In this document: in pieces, positions 45,560 through 53,057 of the stretch | How the letters are laid out: each line of letters begins with the position of its first letter | Position numbering within the stretch: position 1 is the first letter of the stretch | DNA from: an uncultured Rhizobiaceae bacterium | GTDB lineage: Bacteria; Pseudomonadota; Alphaproteobacteria; Rhizobiales; Rhizobiaceae | DNA: 53,057 nucleotides | Direction: 5' to 3' | NCBI GenBank assembly: GCA_947259295.1 | Contig: CAMYMG010000061.1 | Span: 1 to 53,057 of the forward strand | The notes under the pieces: generated by a model | Database searches by the model: none | The model's input: the letters and a program-made list of their open reading frames with translations, nothing else | Told to the model about the DNA's origin: nothing | Translations under genes and position numbers: made by a program

Positions 45560-46837
45560 TCATGCCGGCCTCGGGCTTGGCATGCCCGCCGGCAGGGCTA
45601 CGTCGGGGGGATGGGGCGCCAGGATCCGTGACACCTGGGTGCGCAGCGAAAACGACAGGATGAGGAACATGATGAAGGTGAGCGAGGTCGAGCGGCCTAT
45701 CTCGTTTTCCACCAGGTTTCCGACCAGGAACATGTTGGTGTAGCCGAAGGCAAGCGCGATGTGGGTGTCGCGCACATTGCCGATCGTGACCAGGTAGAGC
45801 AGCATCAGGAAAAGGATGGAGAACACCAGAAGCAGCATGCCGACGATGCCGCCCTCCACGAAGATGGTGACATAGCCGTTATGGAAATTGTCGAGGACCC
45901 AGCCGTGCACGTCGCGGAAGGCGATCACGCGCTCTGGCGTCCAGAAGCCGCCGACGCCGAAGCCCAGCAATTCGCGGCCATTCATCTGCTCGAGTCCGTA
46001 GAACCAGAGCGTGGTGCGGCTGTTGGTATCGACCGTGGTGCCGAGCACGCCGATCTTGTCGGCGCTGAGTTCGATCGTCGCCAGCACCAGATTGACCACA
46101 GGTATGGCCAGGACGACGAGCACGACGAGCCCGAGGCGCTGCAACGCTTTCGGCGCCCTGGCGACCAGCACCGAACCGATGCCGATGCCGGCGCTGAGCA
46201 GCGCGCCGCGTGACCCGGAATTGACCAGGCAGATTCCCGATATCGCGACCATGGCCAGCCTTGGTCCATAGGTGGCGAAGAGGCGGCGTCCATCGAAACG
46301 GCGTTGCAGCGGCAGCACGAGGGAGGCGACGAAGACGAGACTTGCGATGTTGCCCAGGCCATTCTTCTGACCGGCGATGCCTTTCCAGTCGCCCTCGAGC
46401 AGCCACCCCTTCTCGATACCGGTCTCGGGGAAAAGGATGACCACTGCGAGCGACAGGAGGACGAAGACACCCATCGCCTTGTAGTAGATGCGCAGCACGT
46501 CACCCAGACTGACAATGCTGGCGATGCTGACCGATACGAGCAGTGCCGAGAAGATCAGCCCGCCCTTGATGATCGCGTCGACCCCGCCGTCGCTCCACAG
46601 GGCGGACAGGGAGACATAGGACAGGAACGCAATCAGCAGGACCCACTCGGGCGAGCGCGATATCAGAATGCCCCTGGCCAGATAGGCATAGCCGATGATG
46701 GAGGCCGATGCGGCGATGAAGAGCACGTAGCGCAGCATGGTGACCATGCCGGCATAGGACGTCTGAGCATCGGGGCTCCACATGGACAGCGCGACAAGCG
46801 CATAGATCGCGACGACCGCGAATGTCGATGACTTCAT
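45560..46837 (-). CDS. O-antigen ligase/polymerase family membrane protein (Wzy-type)
   Basis: 425-residue membrane protein with about ten to twelve helices and the Wzy_C-like large periplasmic loop near residues 280-330, containing 'TNSRTTLWFYGLEQMNGREL' and the conserved HNGYVTIF. Such proteins polymerise lipid-linked repeat units or ligate O-antigen to lipid A. The start is ATG at 46837 with no clear Shine-Dalgarno; an extension to 46912 is open but unlike a membrane protein. It is divergent from the chain-length gene and lies upstream of GT4 on the same strand (85-bp gap). Confidence 0.88.
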   Translation of the reverse strand: MKSSTFAVVAIYALVALSMWSPDAQTSYAGMVTMLRYVLFIAASASIIGYAYLARGILISRSPEWVLLIAFLSYVSLSALWSDGGVDAIIKGGLIFSALLVSVSIASIVSLGDVLRIYYKAMGVFVLLSLAVVILFPETGIEKGWLLEGDWKGIAGQKNGLGNIASLVFVASLVLPLQRRFDGRRLFATYGPRLAMVAISGICLVNSGSRGALLSAGIGIGSVLVARAPKALQRLGLVVLVVLAIPVVNLVLATIELSADKIGVLGTTVDTNSRTTLWFYGLEQMNGRELLGFGVGGFWTPERVIAFRDVHGWVLDNFHNGYVTIFVEGGIVGMLLLVFSILFLMLLYLVTIGNVRDTHIALAFGYTNMFLVGNLVENEIGRSTSLTFIMFLILSFSLRTQVSRILAPHPPDVALPAGMPSPRPA

Positions 46838-46922
46838 GTGAATCGATCGTCCAGATGCATGGAGCGGTTCCTGCCCGCAGGAACGGACGCACGCGCGAAA
46901 AGGTGCGCCCATCCCTCAATCG

Positions 46923-47048
46923 TTACCGAAAATGGTAAACAATTCGCTACCCGAAGCCATTCCGAGCCTTTGCTATGCAGCCTTCCCACACTAGGCGGCT
47001 CGGCCCGAATTGCAGGCTTTTCAATGGTTTCGCGCGCTTTCGAAACCA
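46923..47048. promoter_or_regulatory. Divergent regulatory region of the polymerase and chain-length genes
   Basis: Within the 293-bp gap 46838-47130, TTACC/GGTAA arms flank a 6-nt spacer (46923-46938, extended to GGTAAAC at 46934-46940) and TGGTTTCG/CGAAACCA arms flank 8 nt (47025-47032 with 47041-47048). Both are operator-like. No clear -35/-10 pair is evident. Confidence 0.45.
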
Positions 47049-47130
47049 ATCGTTAATCATGCGCCGCTAATGGATGCTGTGATGACGTATCCCAGCGCGC
47101 TGGAAAGAAAGCTTAACGAGGTCTGCTAGC

Positions 47131-48723
47131 ATGCAAGGAGTGGAAGCCCCCGACGCGCGCGGCCGCGCAACTGCGCCGCACGTAGCGGTGAGCCTGGAAC
47201 GCTATCTGCAGATCGACCTGCCGCAGATGATGTCCTGGCTTCGCCGGGGTCTGAAGTGGATCATCGCCGCGAGCCTGATCGGCCTCGTGCTCGGCGCCGG
47301 CTACGCGATGCTGGCGAAGCCGCGCTTCGAGGTGACCACCGACATATTGATGGACCCCGCCGGCCTGCAGATCGTGTCGGACGACCTGTTCCGCCAGAAT
47401 GAACAGCAGCGCGATGCGCAGATCCTGAACGTCGAAAGTAAGCGCCAGACCCTGCTTTCCAGCAGCGTCCTCTTGCGCGCCATTGCCGCGCAGAAGCTCG
47501 ACCAGGATCCCGAATTCGTGCCGCCGCCTTCGTGGGCCTCGATTTTCAGCATCGGCAAGCTTCTCGGAAGCACTCGTGCCGAGCAGCCACCAGATATCAT
47601 TGCCCTCAGCAACCTTCGCAAGCGTGTCAGCGCGCGGCGCGACGAGGTTTCCTTCGTCATTTCCATGTCGCTGTGGACCGACGACGCCGAGAAGTCGGTC
47701 CGGATCTCGAATGCGATCGTCACGGCCTTCCGAGAAGAGCTGGTCGCAGCCGACTCGGACGGTGCGCGCCGCACGGCGGATTCGCTGGCTGCACGCATCG
47801 GCGAACTGAAGAGCGAGGTGAACACCGCGGAGCAGGCCGTCGAGGAATTCAGGCGTAAGTTCGGACTGCGCTCGACGCAGGGCGAGCTGATCAGTTCGCG
47901 CTCGATGTCGCAGATCAACCAGCAGCTTGTGGAGGCCCGCGAGCGCCTAATCGCCACCGAGTCTCGCTATCGGGAACTTACCTCCGCCAACTCCACGGAC
48001 AACTACGCGATGCGTTCGCCGACGATATCGGCCTTGCGAACGCAATATGCGTCGCTGAAGTCGCGGGCCGATGCCGAAGCGCGGATCTACGGACCGCGGC
48101 ACCCTACCCTACTGCAGACGCAGAGCGAACTAAGCGGGCTGCAGAACGAAATCCAGGCCGAGAGGGAACGTATGGTGCAGGCGGCGAGGAACGATCTCGA
48201 TCAGGCCAAGGCAGTGGTTGCCGCTCTCGGGTCGGACGCCTCGACCGTCAGTTCCGGTGTGTTCTCCGACAACGACGCGGAGGTGCAACTGCGCGATTTG
48301 ATCCGCGACGCAGCAGCGAAGACCGCGATCTACGAGGCATTCCTGGCGCGTGTCGGCGAGGTCACGGAACGTCAGCAGCTCGACACGACAAACATCCGGG
48401 TGATCTCACCACCGGTGCCGCCGAGAAACCGGAGCTGGCCGCCGCGCACGATCCAGATGGCAGGTTTCGGTGCTATAGTGGGCATGGTGGCAGGTATCCT
48501 CGGCGTGCTCGGCACGGCAATCGTCAGGGAGGTCGGGGGCTCGGATGTCCGCCGACCTGTCGCCGACACCGCGGTTGCCCAAATCGAGATCGCACCGGCG
48601 GAACCCGAGACAAGAGCAGAGGCAAGGCTTGCGCCGCGCTCCGGATCGCTGCTCAGTCTGGCCGGCAGTCCAGCCCGTGCCAGCTCGCCGCTTCCGAGAT
48701 GGGCTTCCGAACAGCGCCACTGA
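47131..48723 (+). CDS. GumC/Wzz-type polysaccharide chain-length protein without kinase domain
   Basis: 530-residue inner-membrane co-polymerase. One helix lies near residues 42-64 (WIIAASLIGLVLGAGYAML) and the second near 445-470 (GAIVGMVAGILGVLGTAIV), with a long coiled-coil periplasmic region between them (Gln/Arg/Glu-rich heptads, e.g. 'IQAERERMVQAARNDLDQAK'). The proline-rich PPVPPRNRSWPPR precedes the second helix, as in PCP proteins. There is no BY-kinase domain, unlike ExoP, so a separate kinase may be needed or none. GAGG precedes the ATG. It likely sets chain length with the divergent Wzy-type protein. Confidence 0.87.
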   Translation: MQGVEAPDARGRATAPHVAVSLERYLQIDLPQMMSWLRRGLKWIIAASLIGLVLGAGYAMLAKPRFEVTTDILMDPAGLQIVSDDLFRQNEQQRDAQILNVESKRQTLLSSSVLLRAIAAQKLDQDPEFVPPPSWASIFSIGKLLGSTRAEQPPDIIALSNLRKRVSARRDEVSFVISMSLWTDDAEKSVRISNAIVTAFREELVAADSDGARRTADSLAARIGELKSEVNTAEQAVEEFRRKFGLRSTQGELISSRSMSQINQQLVEARERLIATESRYRELTSANSTDNYAMRSPTISALRTQYASLKSRADAEARIYGPRHPTLLQTQSELSGLQNEIQAERERMVQAARNDLDQAKAVVAALGSDASTVSSGVFSDNDAEVQLRDLIRDAAAKTAIYEAFLARVGEVTERQQLDTTNIRVISPPVPPRNRSWPPRTIQMAGFGAIVGMVAGILGVLGTAIVREVGGSDVRRPVADTAVAQIEIAPAEPETRAEARLAPRSGSLLSLAGSPARASSPLPRWASEQRH

Positions 48724-48800
48724 GATCCGCCCCACCGAAGCCGGCGGGGCTAAGCGCCACCTCCAAACTGGATAAAATGCGGAGCAAAACATTAGGCCTC

Positions 48801-48838
48801 GGTAAACCAGGGCGCGATCTTGCATGGCTGTGTTTACC
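48801..48838. promoter_or_regulatory. Inverted GGTAAAC/GTTTACC pair before the acetyltransferase genes
   Basis: GGTAAAC at 48801-48807 and GTTTACC at 48832-48838 are perfect reverse complements separated by 24 nt, about 110-150 bp before the CelD-like gene. The same heptamer occurs at 40611 and 46934. The rest of the gap 48724-48949 holds a GC-rich hairpin (48729-48750) without a U-run and no gene. Confidence 0.5.
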
Positions 48839-48949
48839 CGCACGACACCGGCCGGATGTAGTGAAAGCGTGTCTGCTGTCTAGCCGCGGTGAGGCCGGAT
48901 CGGAACGCGTGCGCGCGTTCCCGGCGCGGGTAGGTGCCCGACGAAACTG

Positions 48950-50134
48950 ATGTGGGTTCCTTTGATGAATGTACCAAATCCCCAGGAACAGCGTGTAGCG
49001 ATGCCGCAAACTTTTTCGGCGCGGGTGCTCGAAGGTCTGGACGACGCGTTCTTCACGCGAACCGCGAGCAGCACCGACAACATCTTTCAAAGCAGGTTGC
49101 TGCTCCGGGAAATCCAGAACCATGTGTTGACTGGCTCGCAACGGTTGGTGATGGTCAGCGTGACCGACAGCCGGGGGAATCCGATTGCCTTGTTCCCCTT
49201 CGTGCGTCGACGCAAGCTCGGACTTGCCATTCTCGAGGCCGTCGACTTCGATCTCGTCGACTATTTCGCACCGACCTATTTCCGCGACACGCCGTTGTCA
49301 GCACAAGAAACGCGAGAGCTCTGGAAGGCTGTGCTCAAGGCCGCGCCCGCAGCCCATGCCGTGACTTTCAAGAAGCTGCCGCGGCTCCTTCACAATGGAC
49401 CGCATGCGCTCAGCGGCGCGGATTTCCTGAAGGAGATGGGGGCAAATGCCACGACCCTTTACATGGCGGACCGGTCGCTTGTCCCGACGACGATGTCGCT
49501 TGCCAAGGAAATCCGCCGCAAGTCCAAGAAGCTGGAGAAATTCGGCCCCCTGTCCTTCGTGGAGGCCGCCACCAATGAAGATGTCGACGCTGCAATGGCG
49601 ACGCTGGTCGAATTCCGGACGGCGCGCTTCGCAGAACTCGGCCGGCGCGACGCGATGCTCGATCCGCGTGTCGTCTCTTTCTACCGGGCACTGGCGAACC
49701 GCGAATCCGGCGAGCCGGCAGGACGGCTGTTCACGCTGCGGGCCGGGGAGTATTCGGTGGCTGTGATTTACGCCTTCGTCCAGGGCGACGTCTTCACCCT
49801 CATCGCGCCTGCCATCACCACATGCAAGGAGACACAGGCCGGGTCGCCCGGGCTGGTGGCGCTGTTCAAGTCGCTTGAGTGGTGCAGCGAAAAGGGCTTT
49901 GGCGTCTTCGATCTCAGCGTCGGCTCGCTGTCCTACAAGAGCCGCTTCGAGGCAGAGACGACGGACCTGTTCGAGTACCAGCAGGCGCTTACCCCGCTCG
50001 GCCTGATCGTCGTTGCCGAGGCAGCGCTGCGCCGGCTCGTGCGCCACCTGTCGCTGAAGCATCCGCAGCTCAGGCCGACACTGGAAAAGTTCGGCCAGAT
50101 GCGCTGGCGGCGGGAGCAGAATGCCAATGCATGA
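48950..50134 (+). CDS. CelD/BioF2-like GNAT acetyltransferase
   Basis: 394-residue protein of the GNAT superfamily's CelD/BioF2-like branch (also FemAB-related). The middle has 'EIRRKSKKLEKFGPLSFVEA', a basic stretch typical before the acetyl-binding fold, and 'GSLSYKSRFEAETTDLFEYQ' near the end. CelD-type proteins occur in cellulose and exopolysaccharide loci and probably acylate sugars. The start is uncertain: ATG at 48950, 48965 or 49001. It is followed, with a 14-bp overlap, by a second CelD-like gene. Confidence 0.8.
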   Translation: MWVPLMNVPNPQEQRVAMPQTFSARVLEGLDDAFFTRTASSTDNIFQSRLLLREIQNHVLTGSQRLVMVSVTDSRGNPIALFPFVRRRKLGLAILEAVDFDLVDYFAPTYFRDTPLSAQETRELWKAVLKAAPAAHAVTFKKLPRLLHNGPHALSGADFLKEMGANATTLYMADRSLVPTTMSLAKEIRRKSKKLEKFGPLSFVEAATNEDVDAAMATLVEFRTARFAELGRRDAMLDPRVVSFYRALANRESGEPAGRLFTLRAGEYSVAVIYAFVQGDVFTLIAPAITTCKETQAGSPGLVALFKSLEWCSEKGFGVFDLSVGSLSYKSRFEAETTDLFEYQQALTPLGLIVVAEAALRRLVRHLSLKHPQLRPTLEKFGQMRWRREQNANA

Positions 50135-51374
50135 TCCGGTAAGCCTGAGGCAGGTGCCAAGCGGGGCATGGCAACAATCGGAGCGGCTCCAGACCGCTGT
50201 CGGAAAGACGCGCACCGGCACGTGCCGGGCGACAGGCCTGCATCTGTCGATCCGGCCGCTGCAGGACGCACACAGCATCGCAGACGAATGGGCGGCCCTG
50301 GCAAAACGCGCGCTGACGGCCAACATCTTCTACGAGCCCGAATTCGCACTCCCAGCGCGCCTGCCCTTCGGGGATGGCGTGCAGGTCCTGGCGATACACG
50401 CCGACGCTTCACGTGGCGCGCCGCTGCTCGGCGTGTGGCCGTTCGAACAGCCGCGGTTCCGCTGGGGCGTACCGCTCGGGGTGCTGGCGGGATGGCGGCA
50501 TCCGTTTGCCGCATCCGGCGTGCCGCTGATCGACCGCGACCGCGCACGCGAAGCCGTTTCGGCGCTTCTCAACGTCTCACTGACCTTTCCCGACCTGCCG
50601 GCGCGGGCGCTATTGCCGCTGATTCCGGACGAAGGGCCGTTTGCCGACGTCTTGGCAAAATTGCAGGGCGACCTGCGGCTGCGGGAAGCGCGCGGCGAAC
50701 GCCATGACCGCGCCTTCCTGACGCCGGGCAACGCTGGCGAACCGCTCGGTCACCTGTCCTCGGGCTCGCGATCGAAACTGCGTCAGGAACACAGGCGGCT
50801 GGAAAAGGAAGGGCCGATCACGCTGCACAGCGTCGAAAACTCCGAAGGGCTGGCAGCGGCGCTGAAGACCTATCTCGACCTCGAAGCGAAGGGCTGGAAG
50901 GGACGCGCCGGGACTGCGATCCCCTCCTCGCCGGCCGAGACCGAGTTCATGCGCGGTGTGACCCGCAATCTCGGGGCCCAGGGCCGTGTGAGGATCGACG
51001 AATTGAAGCTCGGCGAGCGCGTCATCGCCTCGTCGATCACCTATCGAAACGGTTCGAGCGCCTGGTATGCCAAAATCTCGTTCGACGAGGAGTTCGCCAA
51101 GAATTCGCCCGGGTCGCAGCTGGTCATCAAGGTCACCGAGGCCATGAACGCCGACCCGTCGCTGACTTTCGTCGATTCCTGCGCACCGCCGCTGCACCCG
51201 CTGATGCGTCGCTTCTGGCCGGAGCGGATCAAAATATCGGACCGGATGATCGAACTCGCGAAGGGCGATGCGATGTTCCCGCTCGCTGCAAGGCTCGAGC
51301 AGGAACGGTCGAAGCTGCGGGACCGCGTCTACGCCGCCAGAAAGTGGATCAAGGCACGTCGCGGCGAGGCCTAG
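50121..51374 (+). CDS. Second CelD-like GNAT acetyltransferase
   Basis: 417-residue protein of the same branch as the preceding gene, with 'SRSKLRQEHRRLEKEGPITL' and the characteristic 'GSQLVIKVTEAMNADPS' followed by 'FVDSCAPPLHPLMRRFWPER'. GGGAG precedes the ATG at 50121 (50127 is equally possible), and the start overlaps the previous stop. The two proteins are clearly not identical, so they may act on different sugars or positions. It converges with the flippase gene, with only 4 bp between. Confidence 0.82.
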   Translation: MPMHDPVSLRQVPSGAWQQSERLQTAVGKTRTGTCRATGLHLSIRPLQDAHSIADEWAALAKRALTANIFYEPEFALPARLPFGDGVQVLAIHADASRGAPLLGVWPFEQPRFRWGVPLGVLAGWRHPFAASGVPLIDRDRAREAVSALLNVSLTFPDLPARALLPLIPDEGPFADVLAKLQGDLRLREARGERHDRAFLTPGNAGEPLGHLSSGSRSKLRQEHRRLEKEGPITLHSVENSEGLAAALKTYLDLEAKGWKGRAGTAIPSSPAETEFMRGVTRNLGAQGRVRIDELKLGERVIASSITYRNGSSAWYAKISFDEEFAKNSPGSQLVIKVTEAMNADPSLTFVDSCAPPLHPLMRRFWPERIKISDRMIELAKGDAMFPLAARLEQERSKLRDRVYAARKWIKARRGEA

Positions 51375-51378
51375 ACGG

Positions 51379-52737
51379 TCAGGAGGCCCGCAGCCCGGTC
51401 CAACCGAAGATCGTCGGGTTTACGCCGAGCGAACGGATCGCAATGCGGACCGGTACTAGGTTTGCCGCTGCCATTGTGAGGGCGATGGCCGATGCTGCGC
51501 CGATGGGACCGAAGTGCCAGGCTGCGAGCGCAACCAGCGGGATGCCGGCCAAGCTGGCGATGGTGAATGTCTTCAACAGCACATTCTGATGACCGGTGAG
51601 TTGCAGGACCAGCGCCGTCGGTCCGCATGCGGCCGCGAGCGTCGATGACAGGCCGAAGATCAGAAGCACCGTCCACATGGTGGTGGTAACGTAGGCCTTG
51701 TCGAACAGGCCGAGCAGCTGCATGCCGCCGATGGCGAATATGGCCATGACGACGAGCGCGATGAGGAAGCTTACCATCGCCGCGACACTGACCGAGTGCT
51801 GCAAGGAGGCGGGGCCGCGGGTGTAGAAATTTCGCGATATATAGGGCGCAAGAACCTGGTTGATGCCGTTGAGCGGCAGGTCGATGAGACGAGCGGTGCG
51901 CTCGGCGACGAAAATGGCGCCGGCGATCTCGGCGCCGAGAATGCCGGCAACCAGCAGCGTGTTGATCTGACCGAGCGCCGGCGGAACGGCGTTGACGCCC
52001 CACAGGCCGAAGGTGACATGCGTGAACTCGGCCTTCTGCTCGGCCGTCAGCGTTGCCCGCCTTGCTCTGAACACCTCGACCAGCAGGCCGATCGTCTGGC
52101 CGAGCAGGCAGAAGCTCAACAGGCCGGCGCAGAGCAGCGTCACGGCCAGTGCCGACAGCGGGCCGTATAGCCACCATGCTCCCGCGAGCGACAGGATGAC
52201 GGCAAGTCGCCAGACCACGTCACGCGGCATCAGGGCCGCCATCAGCCTGTCCTTGGCCCGGAACACGCTGGACAGAAATTCCGACCAGCCAAGTGCTACT
52301 GCCATGAAGGCCGCGGAGAGACACAGCTGTCTCCATTCGGGAATCCCCCGATCGACCCACGGGAGGACGGATGCAAGGACGAAGAGAACGGTTCCGATCG
52401 ACAGTCCGAGAAGCACGACGGCCATCGAGCGCAACAGGATGGCGTAGGCCGTGGCAGTGTCGCCGGCGCCGGCGTGCTGCGGCCAGAAGCGCAGGATGAT
52501 GCTCTGCTGGCCGACCACGTTGACAAAGGACACGAGGCTGGCTGCCGCGAAGGCCGTGCTGAACAGGCCGAAGCTGCGCACATCGGTGACCATGGCGGCG
52601 ACCATGAACATCAGGAAGCTCAGGCCGGCGCCGGAAAGCTTGATGACGACCGCGAACATGCCGGCGCCGGCAAGGCCGTTCAATGGCGGCAGCCGGAAGC
52701 CGGCCGTACCCTCTGTCCTGACCCTGCCCTGATTCAT
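51379..52737 (-). CDS. Polysaccharide flippase (Wzx/MATE-like)
   Basis: 452-residue inner-membrane protein with about twelve helices of the polysaccharide biosynthesis/MVF fold. The N-terminal 'MFAVVIKLSGAGLSFLMFMV' and the 'AERTARLIDLPLNGINQVLA' loop are typical. It would move lipid-linked repeat units across the membrane for the Wzy-type polymerase. Wzx, Wzy and the chain-length protein all in one locus support a Wzy-dependent pathway. The ATG at 52737 has a weak GCTGGG upstream. It converges with the second acetyltransferase. Confidence 0.88.
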   Translation of the reverse strand: MNQGRVRTEGTAGFRLPPLNGLAGAGMFAVVIKLSGAGLSFLMFMVAAMVTDVRSFGLFSTAFAAASLVSFVNVVGQQSIILRFWPQHAGAGDTATAYAILLRSMAVVLLGLSIGTVLFVLASVLPWVDRGIPEWRQLCLSAAFMAVALGWSEFLSSVFRAKDRLMAALMPRDVVWRLAVILSLAGAWWLYGPLSALAVTLLCAGLLSFCLLGQTIGLLVEVFRARRATLTAEQKAEFTHVTFGLWGVNAVPPALGQINTLLVAGILGAEIAGAIFVAERTARLIDLPLNGINQVLAPYISRNFYTRGPASLQHSVSVAAMVSFLIALVVMAIFAIGGMQLLGLFDKAYVTTTMWTVLLIFGLSSTLAAACGPTALVLQLTGHQNVLLKTFTIASLAGIPLVALAAWHFGPIGAASAIALTMAAANLVPVRIAIRSLGVNPTIFGWTGLRAS

Positions 52738-52916
52738 CCCAGCCGGTACCCGGTCGTTTCACCGATCTTGGAAGACAGACGCACGACAACGATCGCGGCG
52801 TCTCCGCCCAAGCTTCAAGCTAGCTCGTATGGGTCAACACTGTCTGAATGGAAAGGATCGACTGCCGCCATGGTTAGCGGCGAAGGGATATGCGGAATGC
52901 CAGAAGAAAGGCCCCG

Positions 52917-53057
52917 TCACTCAGTCCGCCTGCCCTCGCGGTCGAACCAGTGGAGCTTTTCGGGGCGGGCGATGACGCGCAGGCGGTCGCCGGGCCTGGC
53001 CTTGGCACGGCCGGCGACGCGCACGACGATCTGCGAGCCGGCCGCGGCGCAATAGAG
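52917..53057 (-). CDS. 3' end of an ABC transporter ATPase gene, UgpC/MalK type (truncated by window)
   Basis: 46 codons are visible, ending with TGA (52917-52919). The translation, including 'GDRLRVIARPEKLHWFD' and REGRRTE, matches the TOBE C-terminus of UgpC/MalK-type sugar importers ('...HWFD..G.R'). The rest of the gene lies to the right. It is on the same strand as the flippase; the 179-bp gap has a weak GCCGC/GCGGC hairpin (52864-52881) without a U-run and no other gene. Confidence 0.8.
   Translation of the reverse strand, partial: LYCAAAGSQIVVRVAGRAKARPGDRLRVIARPEKLHWFDREGRRTE

Noticed and set aside
48729..48750. Terminator for the chain-length gene
   Set aside because: The hairpin is strong but lacks a U-run on either strand.

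Overview
The window reads as chromosomal DNA of an alphaproteobacterium of the order Rhizobiales, most like the Mesorhizobium/Aminobacter/Phyllobacteriaceae group. The evidence is high GC content, long shadow frames opposite real genes, an Irr-type iron control element (ICE), a PdhS-like PAS histidine kinase, an Entner-Doudoroff operon zwf-pgl-edd, and MucR/Exo-style polysaccharide genes. I saw no tRNA, rRNA, CRISPR array, transposase or prophage gene. The assignment rests on recognised protein families and motifs; no search was run.

Layout, left to right. 1-6533: the 3' part of a large PAS histidine kinase, then a ferric-iron ABC importer (binding protein and fused two-domain permease) behind a near-perfect ICE box, with an attenuating terminator between the two genes and no ATPase gene. 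6534-6799: a probable small RNA on the minus strand. 6800-10819: acetoacetyl-CoA synthetase, with a divergent AsmA-family protein. 10854-16069, minus strand: a putrescine ABC importer (potF-G-H-I) and an EamA exporter. 16252-20480: a quinone reductase, then an ScfR/RamB-type regulator divergent from isocitrate lyase, with repeated operator-like motifs between them, a small conserved-looking gene and a strong terminator. 20678-24131: a degenerate receiver protein, then gamma-glutamylputrescine synthetase and oxidase homologues separated by a heptanucleotide repeat. 24144-28346, minus strand: a secreted EF-hand protein, an SDR and an aldehyde dehydrogenase.

28508-32576 is the Entner-Doudoroff/pentose phosphate entry operon zwf-pgl-edd. 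32713-40502 is mixed housekeeping: a secreted lipase-like protein, a von Willebrand A protein with a proline/alanine/glutamate linker, a GlxA-type AraC regulator, folD, proC, and a translationally coupled pair of a DCC-family protein and a saccharopine-dehydrogenase-like/DUF4166 fusion.

40755-52737 is a cell-surface polysaccharide locus: WecG/TagA glycosyltransferase, a secreted GH5 glycosidase, a GINT1-like (glucosamine inositolphosphorylceramide transferase-like) protein, a GT4 glycosyltransferase, an O-antigen ligase/polymerase, a GumC/Wzz chain-length protein without a kinase domain, two CelD-type acetyltransferases and a Wzx-type flippase. It has glycosyl transfer, polymerisation, length control, modification, flipping and trimming, but no obvious initiating sugar-phosphate transferase and no outer-membrane export channel. 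The heptamer GTTTACC/GGTAAAC recurs in three of its intergenic regions. The window ends inside the 3' end of a UgpC/MalK-type ATPase gene on the minus strand.

The parts most likely to hold undescribed biology are the polysaccharide locus with its GINT1-like enzyme, the small RNA near 6.6 kb, the EF-hand secreted protein, and the repeat-flanked puuA-puuB junction.
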